In this document: piece after piece, positions 36,110 to 48,819 of the stretch
How the letters are laid out: the number at the start of each line of letters is the position of its first letter
How positions within the stretch are numbered: position 1 is the stretch's first letter
Source: Callipepla californica brunnescens
Taxonomy: Eukaryota > Chordata > Aves > Galliformes > Odontophoridae
DNA length: 64,000 bases
Assembly: GCA_023055505.1 (NCBI GenBank)
Contig: JALIRH010000010.1
Span: 6,508,501 to 6,572,500 of the forward strand
Direction: 5' to 3'
Program-made: the position numbers and the translations under genes
The notes under the pieces: generated by a model
Seen by the model: only the letters and a program-made list of their open reading frames with translations
Database searches by the model: none
What the model was told of the DNA's origin: nothing

Positions 36110-36400
36110 TGTGCAGGCAGCTTGCTTTCTCACCCGAGGATGTTAAAGGCACTTAGGTGTCATGGATGTAACAGAGCATTTGGAAAAGCAGACCCAGTTC
36201 ATACTGGGCACATGGCATGTGATTTCCTATTGAGCTCTAAAGAGGAAAATAGCATAATCAAATGCAAAAACTTTTCAGAGCTGTCAGCTAGCACAAAGCT
36301 GCTGGGAAAACAAACTGCACTATTTACAAATTGTGATATCATCAGAAGCTATTTATATAGCAAAAATAATTTACACTCCAATTACGTATTTGTAGGTAGT
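36110..36400. promoter_or_regulatory. Candidate conserved non-coding element
   Basis: About 290 bp of mixed, non-repetitive sequence flanked by low-complexity DNA. It is rich in short developmental-type motifs, such as AATCAAATGCAAA, ATTTATATAG and CAAATTGTGATATCATC. A plus-strand frame stays open for 109 codons (36107-36436) but shows no family. This is a judgement on sequence texture only. Confidence 0.2.
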
Positions 36401-36506
36401 CCAGCCAGAAATGGCTGCTTGTGTCATCCAGCCTGACCCCCAAACCAGAAATGAGGCTAAGGCTGGCTTTTTAATTATGAAATATACTTTCATTGGTGAT
36501 GAACAC

Positions 36507-36532
36507 TTTTTTTATTATTATTATTATTATTA
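36507..36532. repeat. (TTA)n microsatellite
   Basis: Eight or so tandem TTA units after a short T run. Confidence 0.88.
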
Positions 36533-37527
36533 CAGCATTGAAAGCATCTCTGATTTCAGTAGCCAAGCACATTTCAAGAGGATCCAAAAAGAGAAAGTTA
36601 TTAATATGTAAAAGGTTTTTTGGACAATTAATCATAGGCTCATAGGAGATGCTAGATCATCACCTCTCCATCTTGCCAGAAGAGTAATTTTTTTAGAGGT
36701 TTTCCAGCCAGATTTAATTTGTGGTAAGACATCGGGTGTGTACTGCTTTACTCGAGAATTGATCTGCACTCTTTCATTCATGTGGAATTTTCTCCTTTTA
36801 GCTTCCTTCAATTATTCATAATTATGTAGATTCACAAATTAGATTAAACTGCTAAATTTATTTTCTCTATATATAACCTGCTAGATAGATCGGATAGGTA
36901 GAAATTTCTTTTTGTTTGGGTAAGCCTTGAAGAGGTAACTATTATAAGCTCTTTAATTTGAATCCAAAGGATAGGATATGCTGAATTCTGAGACTTCTCT
37001 TGTAGAGAACATTTTTTTTTTTTTAAGAATTCAAACAGCTTTTCAGACTCAATGCAAATTATCAAGGATAATTGGTTGGTGAAAAAAAGCAGCACTAGGG
37101 AGCAAGAGGGCACCAGGTATATCGCAGTGCTTAGTAGCACCTGTACTGAAAGGTCACTCATCTGCCTGAACATTATTTGATCTTTTCTTGTTACAGAATA
37201 GAGATGACTGTTAAAGATTAGACTAAGCAGTGTATTTATCTGTTTGTTCAAGTCACATATTCAATAGTGACTTATGTAATAAAGAATTTTACTGGAGCCT
37301 CTGAACAGAATTTCAGCTTGTACTGTCTGTACATCTTGCATGAACAACAGGTAAAAGCAATTAAATGTGCTGTAAGAGAGATTAAATGATTTCCTCACAT
37401 GCACAAAAAGAATATTCCTGTCACAAGAACAATGATAATGATAGCTAAATTTGCAAAGCCAGGAAATTTGGGTGAGTGTAGTATTTAAAAAGTGTAACAA
37501 GATAATTAAAAATATATTCTGGACATT

Positions 37528-37541
37528 AAAAAAAAAAAAAA
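37528..37541. repeat. Poly-A run
   Basis: Uninterrupted A run of about 14. Confidence 0.8.
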
Positions 37542-37713
37542 TCTATGTTACTGAAGAGAATTCCCTCCTACATTATTAAAAATCAGTTTCTATATGACAA
37601 ATCTACAGCACTGGGAACTGCCTGATGAAAGTTACCACCACTTCATTCACTCAGTAAAGTTGTGAACTGAACACAAAGCTTGCTAATCTGTGTGGAAATC
37701 ACTGGCTGCTTTG

Positions 37714-37799
37714 AAAACAAAATAAAACAAGCAAAACAAAGAAGCAAACAACAGAAAAGCCCAAACCAACAAAACAAAATCAACAACAAAACAAAAACC
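37714..37799. repeat. (AAAAC)n low-complexity region
   Basis: A-rich with regularly spaced C (aaaacaaaataaaacaagc and similar). Similar in texture to 12841-12970 and 19440-19480. Confidence 0.7.
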
Positions 37800-38972
37800 C
37801 TTAGGACAAAATTATTCATGTATTTTCTGTTAGTGAAATCTTCAGTCATCATTTTTGCATGCTTTTTCCAAAGCTGAAACATAGAGAAATGCACATTAAA
37901 GAGAAATATGCATGTTAGAATGTGCAGCTCATTAAGAAACTTCATATGTGTGGTGTAATGAGTACAGCACATATATAGCAGTATATCATCAAGGGTAATG
38001 TATTGTAATTCCATAAGGTGTTACAATTGCAGAATAAGACAGAAGCTTTTTCTGCTTCTCAGTGCTGAGTGAGAAAAACTGCAACCTTCTGGAATGGCTG
38101 AATTTTGCAGGTGATACGAACAGCAGAGATTTGGTATGGAAGCAGTATTGCTATCTCAGAGTGAAAAGAAGTCTAGTACAATATCTTACAATATCTTACT
38201 TTTCAAAGTGCTTTGCATCCTAAATTATCATGAAGACTGAATGAAAAAGTTTCTGAAGTAAACCAGTCTATTCTGTCATTTATGAATTGTTTCTAGGTAT
38301 CAGGCCTTAGCAAATGCCAGTTCTGCTGAAGAGGCAGAGTCCAGGTAACAACAGGGGCTATTTGGTCAGATGAATTTGTTGCAAGATCCTCCCTAGTTTT
38401 TCTCTCTCAGTTCAGATCTCTTGACTCCCAACAAAATCTTCCATCATATGTCATCACTTAGGAACTCCATTCCACGACTTTGATTATAGCATCAATATCA
38501 TGATCATGACCAAATTATTTCTACAGAGAAATACCAATGTGGCCTTATTTATAGTTATGAACTCTGTTCCCACCACCCTGCATTTTCAGTGAATCCCACA
38601 GTTAGGGTGGGTAAATGTAATTTTGCTGTTTCCTAAGACTACACTGAGATGGGAACTCATTCTAATGTTGATGAATTTAATGGACTTGCTCTCTAAGCCC
38701 CCTAGAGTGCTCTTCATTTTACTTGTTGCCAACAACAACCTTTTTAATCACAATCACATCTGCTAGAAGAGCAAATTGTGGGCTATCATTCTTGAACCCC
38801 TTTCACTGTATTCCACAGAGACACAGCTGTTCTGCATCTTCATCCCAAATTGTTACTCGAAGCTGAGTACCACCAATCTCAGGCCACTGACTCCTCTATG
38901 CTACATAACACTGCATATCATGGTAAGACTGCACATCGTGGTAAGGCAGGCATTTAAGGTTCTGTTCCAGAC

Positions 38973-38990
38973 AAAAAAAAAAAAAGAAAA
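38973..38990. repeat. Poly-A run
   Basis: Thirteen A followed by GAAAA. No retrocopy body is recognised upstream. Confidence 0.75.
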
Positions 38991-41684
38991 TTTCTAGATT
39001 TTGAGAGTCCTCCAGAAGGACAAAGGAGAAGGGTAATCTTTTATACCAGTTATCAATGTATCAAGGTGTGTTTTTGAATCTTATACATTAGTTGACAATA
39101 CCTGAGTGCCTAAAACAGTTCAAATTGCAGAATTTCAGAATGATCCCACATTAAAACAGTGTGATGTCCCTCCCCTAGGGCTCTATGAGTACAGTATAGG
39201 CAGTAGCAGGCTTTCAAAAATGTTCCCCAAATCTTTCAAGTTGTCCTTTGAAAGGTTTGTGCTGAGTGATACATTATTTTGACTGGGGAAACTGTAAAAT
39301 AATTGTTGCCTTTTCAGTCTAAATAACTGCCAGTCTGCTGGACAGAATCCTCAAGGTAGCTGCACACCTGGCAGCGCCATCTTCAGCTACTAAGGGCTCA
39401 CACGCAGCTCCAGCAGTGGGGCCTCTTGGAAGCTCCTGACATGTAGCAGTTATGGAGACCTTGTCCAAACCGTGAGAGGAAGGGAAAGATGTTTGTTACA
39501 GTTTGCAAGTGTTATAGTTGTGAATTCAGTCTTAATGCTACTGCAATTTTTGTTTTCTTTGATTGTTTTTTCTTTTGTTTCCTTGATTGTTTCATTTTGG
39601 TATATTTTAGTGTTTCTCTTAAAAAATGGAAAATAGTTACATGGTTACTTTTGCTGTGTGAATCTTGTATCCCTTTACTGTAAAAAGGTTGTATTTTCTG
39701 TTCTTAGATAACAATACTGTCTTATGACAACAGTAAGAACGAATGTTTTATACTTGCATTCTTTCTGTTATAATTAATTCTATATAAAAAGATTAAAAAG
39801 ATAGTAGAAAATTGTGTCTATTTTTTTTTTCCAGCTGAAACTAGGGAGGAAATGTAGATGGACAGAATGTAATTAAAGAGGCTGGAATTTGGCCAAGACT
39901 CTGGCATTGTTTTTGCTCTCACAAAAATGCCATGGGATCCTTAATGGTCCTGAGTGGCCTCAGTTGTATGTCTCTTCTGAAAGATGGATGCTGGTGATCC
40001 TCTACTGCCTCTTGAATGCACTCTCTAATGCCTGCCCAGCTGAGAGCAGAGAATAAGAGCAGGATGAAGAGATTCATTAAAGAGTAAAAGATCAAACTGA
40101 ATAAATGGTGAAACTGAGGACCCCTGCCTTCTCTAGGAAGTGTCTTGTTGCTGCCTTGAGGATGTGGTGGTCTGATCCACAACTCATTGAAATCAATGAA
40201 AAGAATCTAATTGATTTCAAAGGATTTTGGCTCAAGCCCTTAGTTCCATTTTATCTTGTTCTTTGTTCTCTGGAAAGGATTAAAGTAACCAGGAAGTCTT
40301 GTATCTGAATACGTCTTCCCAAAGCATAAAATGAAATTGTCTCTATCTATTCAAAGAGATTTCTGTAAGAGCTGCTTCTCAAGGTCAGGAGAAAGGCATC
40401 TAGGCAGGTTCCTGGCCTGGAGCACAGAACCGCTTAGTTGTGGAATGAATCAGCTCAGTACACATGACATTACAGAATCAGTTGTCATGTATATTTGTAG
40501 GGTTTTGCTTTGCGGTCTGAGCTTAGAAAATCTTTGTGCCAAAGATGGACTTTGAATTTTACCTCATTTTTCCATAGCCATTCCTGAAGAGGTAGTGGGT
40601 CAGAGCAGATAAACCTTGTGCACATGTAGTGCTGCGAGATGCTGTGCTAAAGCAGTGGTGCATAGTTGTATTTTTCAATCAGCTCTCACACTTTCACCTT
40701 CTCTTTGGGATGACTTTAAAGCACTTTTATCGCTAGGTGATCAAAATGCTTTCTGCTACTCTTGAAGTTACCTGGCAATTTTCATTATATGTAGTGTTTT
40801 CAGACAAATGACTACTTAAAAAATTAGATATTTTAATCTTTTTGGTTTTTAATCTGAAATATACTTCTGCTTTTTCTGGAACATTAGAATAATAATGGCT
40901 TGATTTCAAATATGGCTACATTACAAATTAAAAATGCTTATTTGATATTTGTGAGAATATCTTGCACAAAACCTGGGACAAGCTATATTTATGTGAGAAT
41001 ACCAACATCTATACATCTGTACATGATTTGCGCTTCTGATGCGGTGCACAGCTAACAGAGGAAAACCCCAAATATTTATCTCAATAATACTGAATGTTAC
41101 AGATACCTCAAATTAAAAACAACAACAACACAAACCTATACTGGAGTACCAGATGATTTGAACCACATGCACAGTGTGTCACTGTAAGTATGTAGGTAGT
41201 CAACTTTACGCAGGCATTGTTATAAACCATGCTAATGCTACACTTGTATGTTCTGAAATAGCGTAGGAAGTTGTCTATCATAATCCTCCAACTTTTTTTT
41301 TTCTCTAGAAAACTGAGTAAAACATTAAAAAAAAAAACAACAAAAGAAAAAGAGAACAGTATTATACCTTATCTTATGTTCCAGTGTCTTTTCAATGAGT
41401 CATTTAATGTGTTTTCTTGTTCATTAATAGGGGAATCAGTTAACAGTGTATGACTTAGAAGAGCCCTCTTTTATGTAAAAATTCTTTTGAGAATGTAATA
41501 ATCTAAGGTTTTTGCTTTTGCCTTTGCTTGTGCACAGCTTTTCACTTGTTTTGGAATTTTAGTGACTGTAGAGTAATGACCCTTGAAGTTATAGTGTCAG
41601 GCTGGTAATGAACTGACATCCAGGGGAAAAAAACCATAAACCTTCTCTTTCATTCTCACATTTTGTTGTGTTGTGGTTTTTTGC

Positions 41685-41714
41685 TTTTATTTATTTATTT
41701 ATTTATTTATTTTG
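41685..41714. repeat. (ATTT)n microsatellite
   Basis: Six to seven ATTT units, uninterrupted. Confidence 0.88.
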
Positions 41715-42290
41715 TATTTTTTCCTTCCTTGTAATTAGACTTGCCACCATCAGGGACAGTCTTAGTCATTAACAACATCTTGGTCACCTTTGCAGAGAGA
41801 CAGAAATGGATAGGCAAAAAACATCCCCCTCAGTAGCGATCTGGGAGGTGGACAGAAACTAGCAGTCATACTATGCTTTTTTTTTCTTTTTTGTTTTTTT
41901 TTTCCTGTATTAACCTTTCTCTCCTTAGGAACCATCAGCTTTAGTGAGTGTATAATCTCTGCTTTTCTGTTATTTTTCTGATTTCTCCCAGGTAGTTGTG
42001 AAATCTGAATACAGACTTGCCATGTAAGATTCTGGGACAAAGGGCTGTGGTCCTAAACATGGCTGTTCTGCATAAAGATGTAAAATATGAATCCAGGACA
42101 CCCAAACTTCAGCCCCAAATTTCTAGCTATCATGCTATTTTGATGTGGCAATGACATCGTTAAGATGCTTGAAAAGAAAGTGCTGATGTTATTCATGGGT
42201 CTGCCGGATTTGCAATGATATTGCTACCTACTCAAGAAATCTATTTTTCTTGAGAACCGTGTACTTTTGCTGCAATAAGATGTGTATTAC

Positions 42291-42317
42291 TGTTGTTGTT
42301 GTTGTTGTTGTTGTTGT
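42291..42317. repeat. (TTG)n microsatellite
   Basis: About nine tandem TTG/GTT units passing into six T. Confidence 0.9.
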
Positions 42318-43155
42318 TTTTTCAAGGTAAAAGGGACCAATATGTAATTATTACTGCAAATTTATCATGGTTTTACCAAACTCTCTTGGGTCTATCAGAG
42401 AAGCTATAGCTACGCTTGCTAAGTAGCTTGGCTTTTCCTTTGTCCTTTGTTTCCCAAACCCCAGTGATCCACTATTTGATGTAAAGGAGAATCTCTGTTA
42501 GCTAGCTGTAGTAGTAAATCACAGATTTGATGATATTGGTAAAGACACTGACCAACCTTAAACAAGTCAGAAATTGTTTACTCTATTTGCAGTTTTAGTG
42601 CACTAATCTTACTGAGCATGAACAGAATCACATTCCCTCACATCTCTTACACCTGCAAGCTATGCATGATCAGCATCAAGACCAACGTCCTTGTCTGGTA
42701 TCACATCGACTTGCCAAAAGCTAGTCAGTAAGTTATGCCTTTGTTAGGGTGTAGTGCTGTCCTCATGCCTATTGGGCATTGCAAGTAAAGCAAGCTGTCA
42801 GTCTGATGTGTTTGCAGATAGATGGGTCAGGAGTAGAAGCAATTATTTTAAATGTGACCTGACCAGAGTGAGGCTAGAGAGATTTTGCACATTTACAAAT
42901 GACCATCTTCATCAGACATCCAGCCAAAGATGTATTACCAAGCCAGTTGCCTGAAAGCCTTTTGTGGTAGATCAAAGAATTACAGTTATTGTTATTTAAA
43001 CCTTTCCTCACCAGTACATGGGACTTTCATGGTTTCTAGAAAGCTCTTATACCCTTCCTTGCAAAACCTGAAAAGTGTATATACCCTATGGGCTTCATGT
43101 ATTGTTCTTCTGTTCATAGGATGTCTGTCTATTAATACAGAAAGAGCAATTGTAG

Positions 43156-43159
<4 letters not shown>

Positions 43160-43204
<45 letters not shown>
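43160..43204. repeat. (AC)n microsatellite
   Basis: About 22 uninterrupted AC units, the longest dinucleotide array here. It creates artificial open frames on both strands: alternating Thr/His on plus and Val/Cys on minus. Alternating purine-pyrimidine arrays of this length can adopt Z-DNA and are usually polymorphic. Confidence 0.96.
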
Positions 43205-43207
<3 letters not shown>

Positions 43208-43855
43208 TTTTCAACTGAAACATTTTATCTTTTTCTCTAATATTTCTCATAAGAATGCCATCAGGTTACTCTATCACCTTTTCCAGTATTATTTTTTTTC
43301 TTTCTAACAAACCATTTCTCTGTGTAAGCCATTATCTAAAACAAAGTTTACTTTTCTGATTTGCACACAGGGATGCTATTTAATGTCTGATATTCTTCAT
43401 GACCATCACTTCACTTTATCTAATTTTTGAAAAATGATAAAAAGAGCTTTGGTCCCCTGCTGTTCACTATGCCCTTCTCTGAGCTTGCTTTCCTCAGACT
43501 TTAAAAAAAAACAACAGATTCCAAAACCGTGTTTGAAACAAAACATGCTCAATTCTTGGATCTACCAGAATTCTGCTCATTTATGGATAAAGCAGGTGTG
43601 CAAAAGTGTCTATATTCCACTTATAAAAAGGCTGGGTATGGCCAGGGTATACTTTAGTTGTGTACACAATTTAGGCTAAACTTGGAGCTCTTTGGTGAGA
43701 GGTACACTTATGGAGTCCTGAAAGATTTTAAGCACCTGCTCTGGCCATATTCCCCCAGATCTATTCTAGGCCAGTTAGATGCACCCCAAGGTAGGATATG
43801 AGTATGTTCTCTTTACTGAAAGTTAAAACAGGATGATTTAAACCACTTGGTGCCT

Positions 43856-43878
43856 TGTAGCACCACTAGAGTGCTACA
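43856..43878. other. 8-bp stem inverted repeat
   Basis: TGTAGCAC, loop CACTAGA, GTGCTACA: exact inverted repeat. Too short to call a microRNA precursor; probably chance. Confidence 0.4.
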
Positions 43879-44500
43879 GAAACTATATAATAGTGTAGGA
43901 GGGGGAGTGGAAGTAGGCTGGTTCATCCTTATAATCTGCTTTTACCCTTATAAATTTATAGGCCTATTTTTTTCAGTTTATTAAGACGTGATTAATTTTC
44001 CTTCTGAAGAGATAAGATATTTTGTCACCTTATTTTTGCCCAAATTCACATGAAACATTTAGAGGATAATCATGACACTTCCTAGAGATTTTAGGTATGG
44101 GTTCTTTGGTGCAAGAGTGTGCAACCACTGGTCATATATCAAAGTCTGACTCTGATCACCTTGTGCATCATAGGGCAACGTGCACATTTATTGGTCCTTA
44201 GTGTTTTCAGGTACCTGGGCTTTGAATATAGGACAGAATTATGTCTGCTTCCCTCCTTCTGAAGTGATATTTTTAAATTATGAACTACATAACGTCTCCC
44301 AGACACTGAGATCATGGTAGCTTGAGATGTGATGGCAAAAGACATTCTCAGGCAATGCTACTATATATACAAACCAGTTACTCATGGTTTCATGGCTTTG
44401 TGTCTCTTTCTGCATCTCAGAAACAGTGAGGACATGGCTTGAGTACCTTTCACAACATTTTACCTTTATTTTCCTTTTCCTCCTCTGCAACCCTTCTGAG

Positions 44501-44540
44501 AGAAAAAAAAAAAAAAAAAAAAGAGAGAGAGAGAAGAAAA
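44501..44540. repeat. Poly-A followed by (GA)n
   Basis: About 21 A then AGAGAGAGAGAG. A purely purine tract that can form H-DNA under supercoiling. The upstream pyrimidine-rich stretch (about 44461-44490) makes the strand asymmetry switch sharply. Confidence 0.85.
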
Positions 44541-47500
44541 CACAGTCACAAAGAAAGAGGAGAAAACAGAAAAAGCTTCTTTGCTAGTTAATCTTCAGCA
44601 AATGATAGTTTACATCTCTCAGAGAAAGCTGAGGCTGCTCCACTTTGTTAATGGCACATTCCTGCAGGCTCACACTGGGAAATCACTGTTAGTTTGCATC
44701 CTTCTACTGAAAAAACTCCTGAAATAAAGCTTTTCTTTAATTCCCCAGGCTCCCCTATCATTTCAATATGTATCAGCAATAACAGTGCACCCCCATGGGC
44801 TGTGATAAATCTGTGGGCTCTTCTGGGTGATTCTGGGAAGTGATATGAGTGAAACAAGGATAATTTAGATGTTTTAAAGAGATAATAGGCAACAGTTAAG
44901 TATCTAGGTAGTTTCTAGATAAATATGGAGTGTATGTCCTCTAAGGTATTTCCATTTGTTAGTCTCGGCAAGTGGTGTTAGTTTTTAGCTTCAGAAATTA
45001 AAATAGGTTTGTTTGAGAGTGAACATGGAAAAATTCATTGTCGTGGCCAGTGCAACACTAAGAAACATTAATGTCCTTTTTCTGCTTCTAATGATGTTGA
45101 TGAATGCAGTCCTTGCCATTTTGTTTTTCAAATGTCTTGCTAGTGCCAGTTGAATCTATTATGCGCCTCTAGTGCAGATAAATTCCACTCAAGATCTTTA
45201 ATTTGTTAATGCTAAGCCCTGCTTAAAAATCTAAAGTATATGTCCAAGGTGTTGTAATTTACTTTTTGATATTTGAAAATTTTGCTCCAAAATAATAATT
45301 ATTTTCTATGTGATCACAGTATTCTTATGGCTAACATATAGGTATCTCCTGTGCAAGAACACTTTGGCATGCTTTCGTAGATAATTGTCTTGGCTTATAA
45401 TCCAATTCTGGTCTTTTTGATTCATCTTACCTCAGGGATTGCATTCTAAGTTATCAATACTGAATTGAGTGTCTTCAGAAAAAAGGTACTTCTATAGGAA
45501 TGAAGAAAAATTTTAAAAACATGCTATTTTTACATCAAATACATGTGTTGGCCAGTCTTTCCTATCTGGACCTGGTGGTTTTTATAATTGAGGAATTCCC
45601 ACTCTAACCATGAAACAGTGTTCAGGAAAATATAACTCAAAAGGTACTAGGTGTTGTTTAGCGACCAGAGAAGTTGACCTGGAAACATGACTTTTGGATT
45701 GTGTTCTTGTTCCATCAATTTTTAATCTCTTTGGACTTGGTTTATGTCTCTAAGTATGTAAAACAAATTCTCCTTACCTACACAGCTCTTAGAAAATTTG
45801 TTGAATATAGTTTTGATGCATTATTTACCTATATTTTGCTAGCAGTGATAACTCAGCAGCAGGAGAAACAGTTAAAATTATTACATTTACTTTGTTGGTT
45901 CTTTTCTACTGCATTTTTTTTAAATTTAATTGCTTACTCGGTTTTCCCAGTCTAGATCCCATCCCCGTACCTCCTTGCAACTAAAGCTCTGTCTTCCTCT
46001 CTTTTTGAGCGCCCTCACTCACTTTATATATTTCCCCTTAAGCCCTTCCTTTTCTGTTTAGCTTATGACTGACTTCCTTTGAGAAGCATTTTGTGCTATT
46101 GTGTGTTAACTTAAATTGTATTTTACATAAAAGGTACAGGATAAAATAAAGGGGAGGGTGGGAGATGATGCATTAGTGTGTGGGCTGAAAGATGGAACAA
46201 AAGGTTGTTTTTTAATTCATGCTGAAAATAGAAAATAAGATACTTGCTTCACTTCTGTTCATGTCAACAAAACTGTGACTTTACTCACAGAAAAGAAAGT
46301 ATGAAAACTCTCTTTAAAACTGCTGTGATAAGTTAAGAATCTAACCATGTCATTTGCGAATAAAAATAATCCCAGGTTTCTTTTTAAACCCTTGTTACAG
46401 TGTTGGACAATGTGAGCAAAAGAAAATAATTTGCATTAAGAAAAACTCCTGTAAATGTCTGTTGAACTGCAGTGTGCAGCTCCAGCAGGATACTGCTAAG
46501 AGAGACTTAGTTTGAAACATTTATTGGAGGCATATATTACAGTATATCATTTACTGGCTGCAAGCCATACAATATGTGTCTTAACAAAAAAAAAAAAAAA
46601 TTACCTTGTAATAAGAACCCCTCCAAGGCATAATTATATAATAAAGTTCTTATTGGGAAAACTGGAAGAGGGCCAAGCCTTGTCCAAATATAGTGAATGT
46701 CAGAGCCAAATTTATTATCCTTAGCTATTAACAGGAGAAGGCAGGTTTTGTTTACCAAGCCTAATTCTCTCCTAATTACAGCCACTATAAAATAATTACT
46801 ATCCATGGGATAACAACACAAGACAGAGTGACTAACAGAAGAAACTGCAGGGGTTAGAAAACAGAGTGCAATTCTGTGTCATTTTGAACAGCTTGTGTAC
46901 CGCCATGAACAAATTAACGGACTTCATTAAGGAATTATGTTTTAAGAGTGGCTTTGCAGTGAAGCAGTAAAGCAATTAATGCATCCTATTTGGTCCTACA
47001 TCTGAGTTCTAGTGCAATTTTAGACAGCAACTTTTTTTTTTTTTTAATGTATCAGGTATAATAGAGTGAAGCCACATTACTGAACATCAGTAATGAGTAT
47101 ATGTAAAAGACTTTATTTTGTCAAACGGTATCCAGTCTCCACAGACTCAAAATGTTTTATAGAGTGTATTCATATTAACCTAATCATAATTGAAAATAAA
47201 CAAAGAGCCCAAACTATGTTGTAAAATAATTTGCATATTCAAATATTTATTACCTTTTGAATAAAGAATTTCAGTATCGTATAAATGTATATATGACATA
47301 CATTTGAGTTTGTATTTGAGCAAGAAATATAGACTTTGGCAAAACTGTCAGTATTGCTGCTTTCTCTACAAATCAGAATAGCTTATTTCTCAGTTGAAAT
47401 CCAATACTTCATTAAATTCGCAGTGTTCTCACTTTGCCTAGCTTCTTCCATCTTGTCATACAACCCCAGAGGTGCACAACATACCTAGGGCTAGCTTTTT

Positions 47501-48194
47501 TGCACAATTAGAGTGTATGTATCACAACATATTCAACACAACATATTCACAGTATAAAAGGTTAGAGTTCAAGCTGTCTTCTCTCTGTAGAGGACACTTC
47601 ACCCTATAGCAGGGCAAACTCCCCTATTTTAGTGACTTAGTGGGAACTGGCAAACTCAACACACTTGGGAGTCTGTTTTAGATACTAGTTTTAATGGGCT
47701 TCCAGATGGCTGCATGAAAGCAAAAGGATTATTATAGTAGCCCCCAGCCGTGCCATTATAGATAAAGGTATATTCGTGTTTCCTTTACAAACCCCCATTT
47801 TTTAGGGTTTATCACTCCATTATAAAAATACTCTTAGCATCAGAAGTCAATATAAAATTCTCAGCCCACGCAATATGTTTCATTATAGAAACTATGTCTA
47901 TCACTATAGTCTTTGTTTATCCTATATACATACCAGTGATTTAAGTTATTTTCAAAGGATACTTTCTGTCACAATTAAAACAGTAATCATGAAATTAAAA
48001 TATAAATGTGCAGACCGTCAGCTGGTGTGAATCAGCTCACTGCATTTTGAGATCAGCCAGGTGACTCACATCCACAGAGCATCCTCTTCTCCCAGTACTG
48101 ACCTGATAGTAAGTACAAGAGCAAGAGTGGAAATTAAAGCTAAGGCATGAAACTAAAGTGATAGGAACACCGTTGGTCACTGAAGGAGAACATT

Positions 48195-48819
48195 GTCATT
48201 CACAGTGCACCCTTGTGGCCAAGAAGGCCAATGCATCCTGGGATGCATTAAAATAAGCCTGGCCAAGTCAAGGGAGGTGATCCTCCCTCTCTACTTTGTC
48301 CTGGTGAAGCCACATCTGGAGTAGTGTGTCGAGTTCTGAGCTTCTTAGCTCAAGAAAGACAGGGAACTTCTAGAGAGCCCATCAGAGGTCTACAAAGGTG
48401 GTTAGGAGCCTGGAGAAGATCTATTATGAGGAAAGCCTGAGAGGCCTGGGACTGTTCAGTCTGGAGAAGACTAAGAGGGGACCACATCTCTGTTTTTAAA
48501 TATCTGAAGTATGAACTCCAAGAGAATGGGGCCAGGCTCTTTTGAGTGGTGCTCAGTGACAGAACAATGGACACAAACTCTAACATAGGAAGTTTCATCT
48601 GAATGTGAGATAGAACTTATTTACTTTGAGGGTGACAGGGCACTGGAACAGGCTGTCCAGTGTGTTTGTGGAGTCTCCTTCTGGGGAAATTCTAAGCCCA
48701 CGTGAATGCTTTCCTGTGTGACCTCCTGTAGAGAACCTGCTATAACAGGGGGGTTGGACACAATGATCTCCAGAAGTCTCTTCCAACCCCTTTGATCCTG
48801 TGATTCTGTGATCATGGTA
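48195..48819 (+). mobile_element. CR1 LINE 3' fragment, longest single copy in the window
   Basis: Forward CR1 covering the end of ORF2 and the 3' UTR. It starts near 'cagtgcacccttgtggcc' and passes 'gccaatgcatcctggg', 'gggaggtgatcctccctc', 'ccacatctggagtagtgtg', 'ctgttcagtctggagaag' and 'gcactggaacaggctgtcc'. It ends at 'ggggggttggacacaatg', 'tcttccaacccctttg' and the tail 'gattctgtgatc'. Several stops and indels mean no RT fragment could be expressed. A CACGTG at 48699-48704 lies within it. The minus-strand open frames at 48350-48598 and 48595-49071 are largely its shadow. Confidence 0.92.

Larger units (their letters stand above)
35174..41684. other. Unique AT-rich sequence with simple repeats, no gene seen
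   Basis: Holds (TTA)n at 36507-36532, A-rich runs at 37528-37541, 37714-37799 and 38973-38990, and a short tandem duplication of 'caatatctta' at 38179-38200. A stretch at 36110-36400 looks like a conserved non-coding candidate. Near 39340-39480 there is an isolated GC-richer patch. No exon, RNA gene or transposon is recognised. Confidence 0.55.
41715..48194. other. Unique AT-rich sequence with microsatellites, no gene seen
   Basis: Carries (TTG)n at 42291-42317, (AC)n at 43160-43204, a hairpin at 43856-43878, poly-A/(GA)n at 44501-44540, poly-A near 46586-46600 and poly-T near 47032-47045. Homeodomain-core-rich sequence lies at about 46890-47000. A tandem 'caacatattcaaca' duplication sits at 47523-47550. 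No exon or RNA gene is recognised. Confidence 0.55.

Noticed and set aside
37643..38014. 123-codon minus frame rich in Leu, Cys and Phe
   Set aside because: It is the complement of the A-rich low-complexity tract at 37714-37799; the hydrophobic look comes from composition.
42930..43307. 125-codon frame with a His-Thr repeat
   Set aside because: The open reading comes from the (AC)n array, where no stop can occur; not a gene.
43856..43878. Hairpin as a microRNA precursor
   Set aside because: The stem is 8 bp; a precursor needs roughly 25-30 paired bases.
46150..46165. G-quadruplex (ggggagggtggg)
   Set aside because: Only three G runs are present; a fourth is missing within loop distance.
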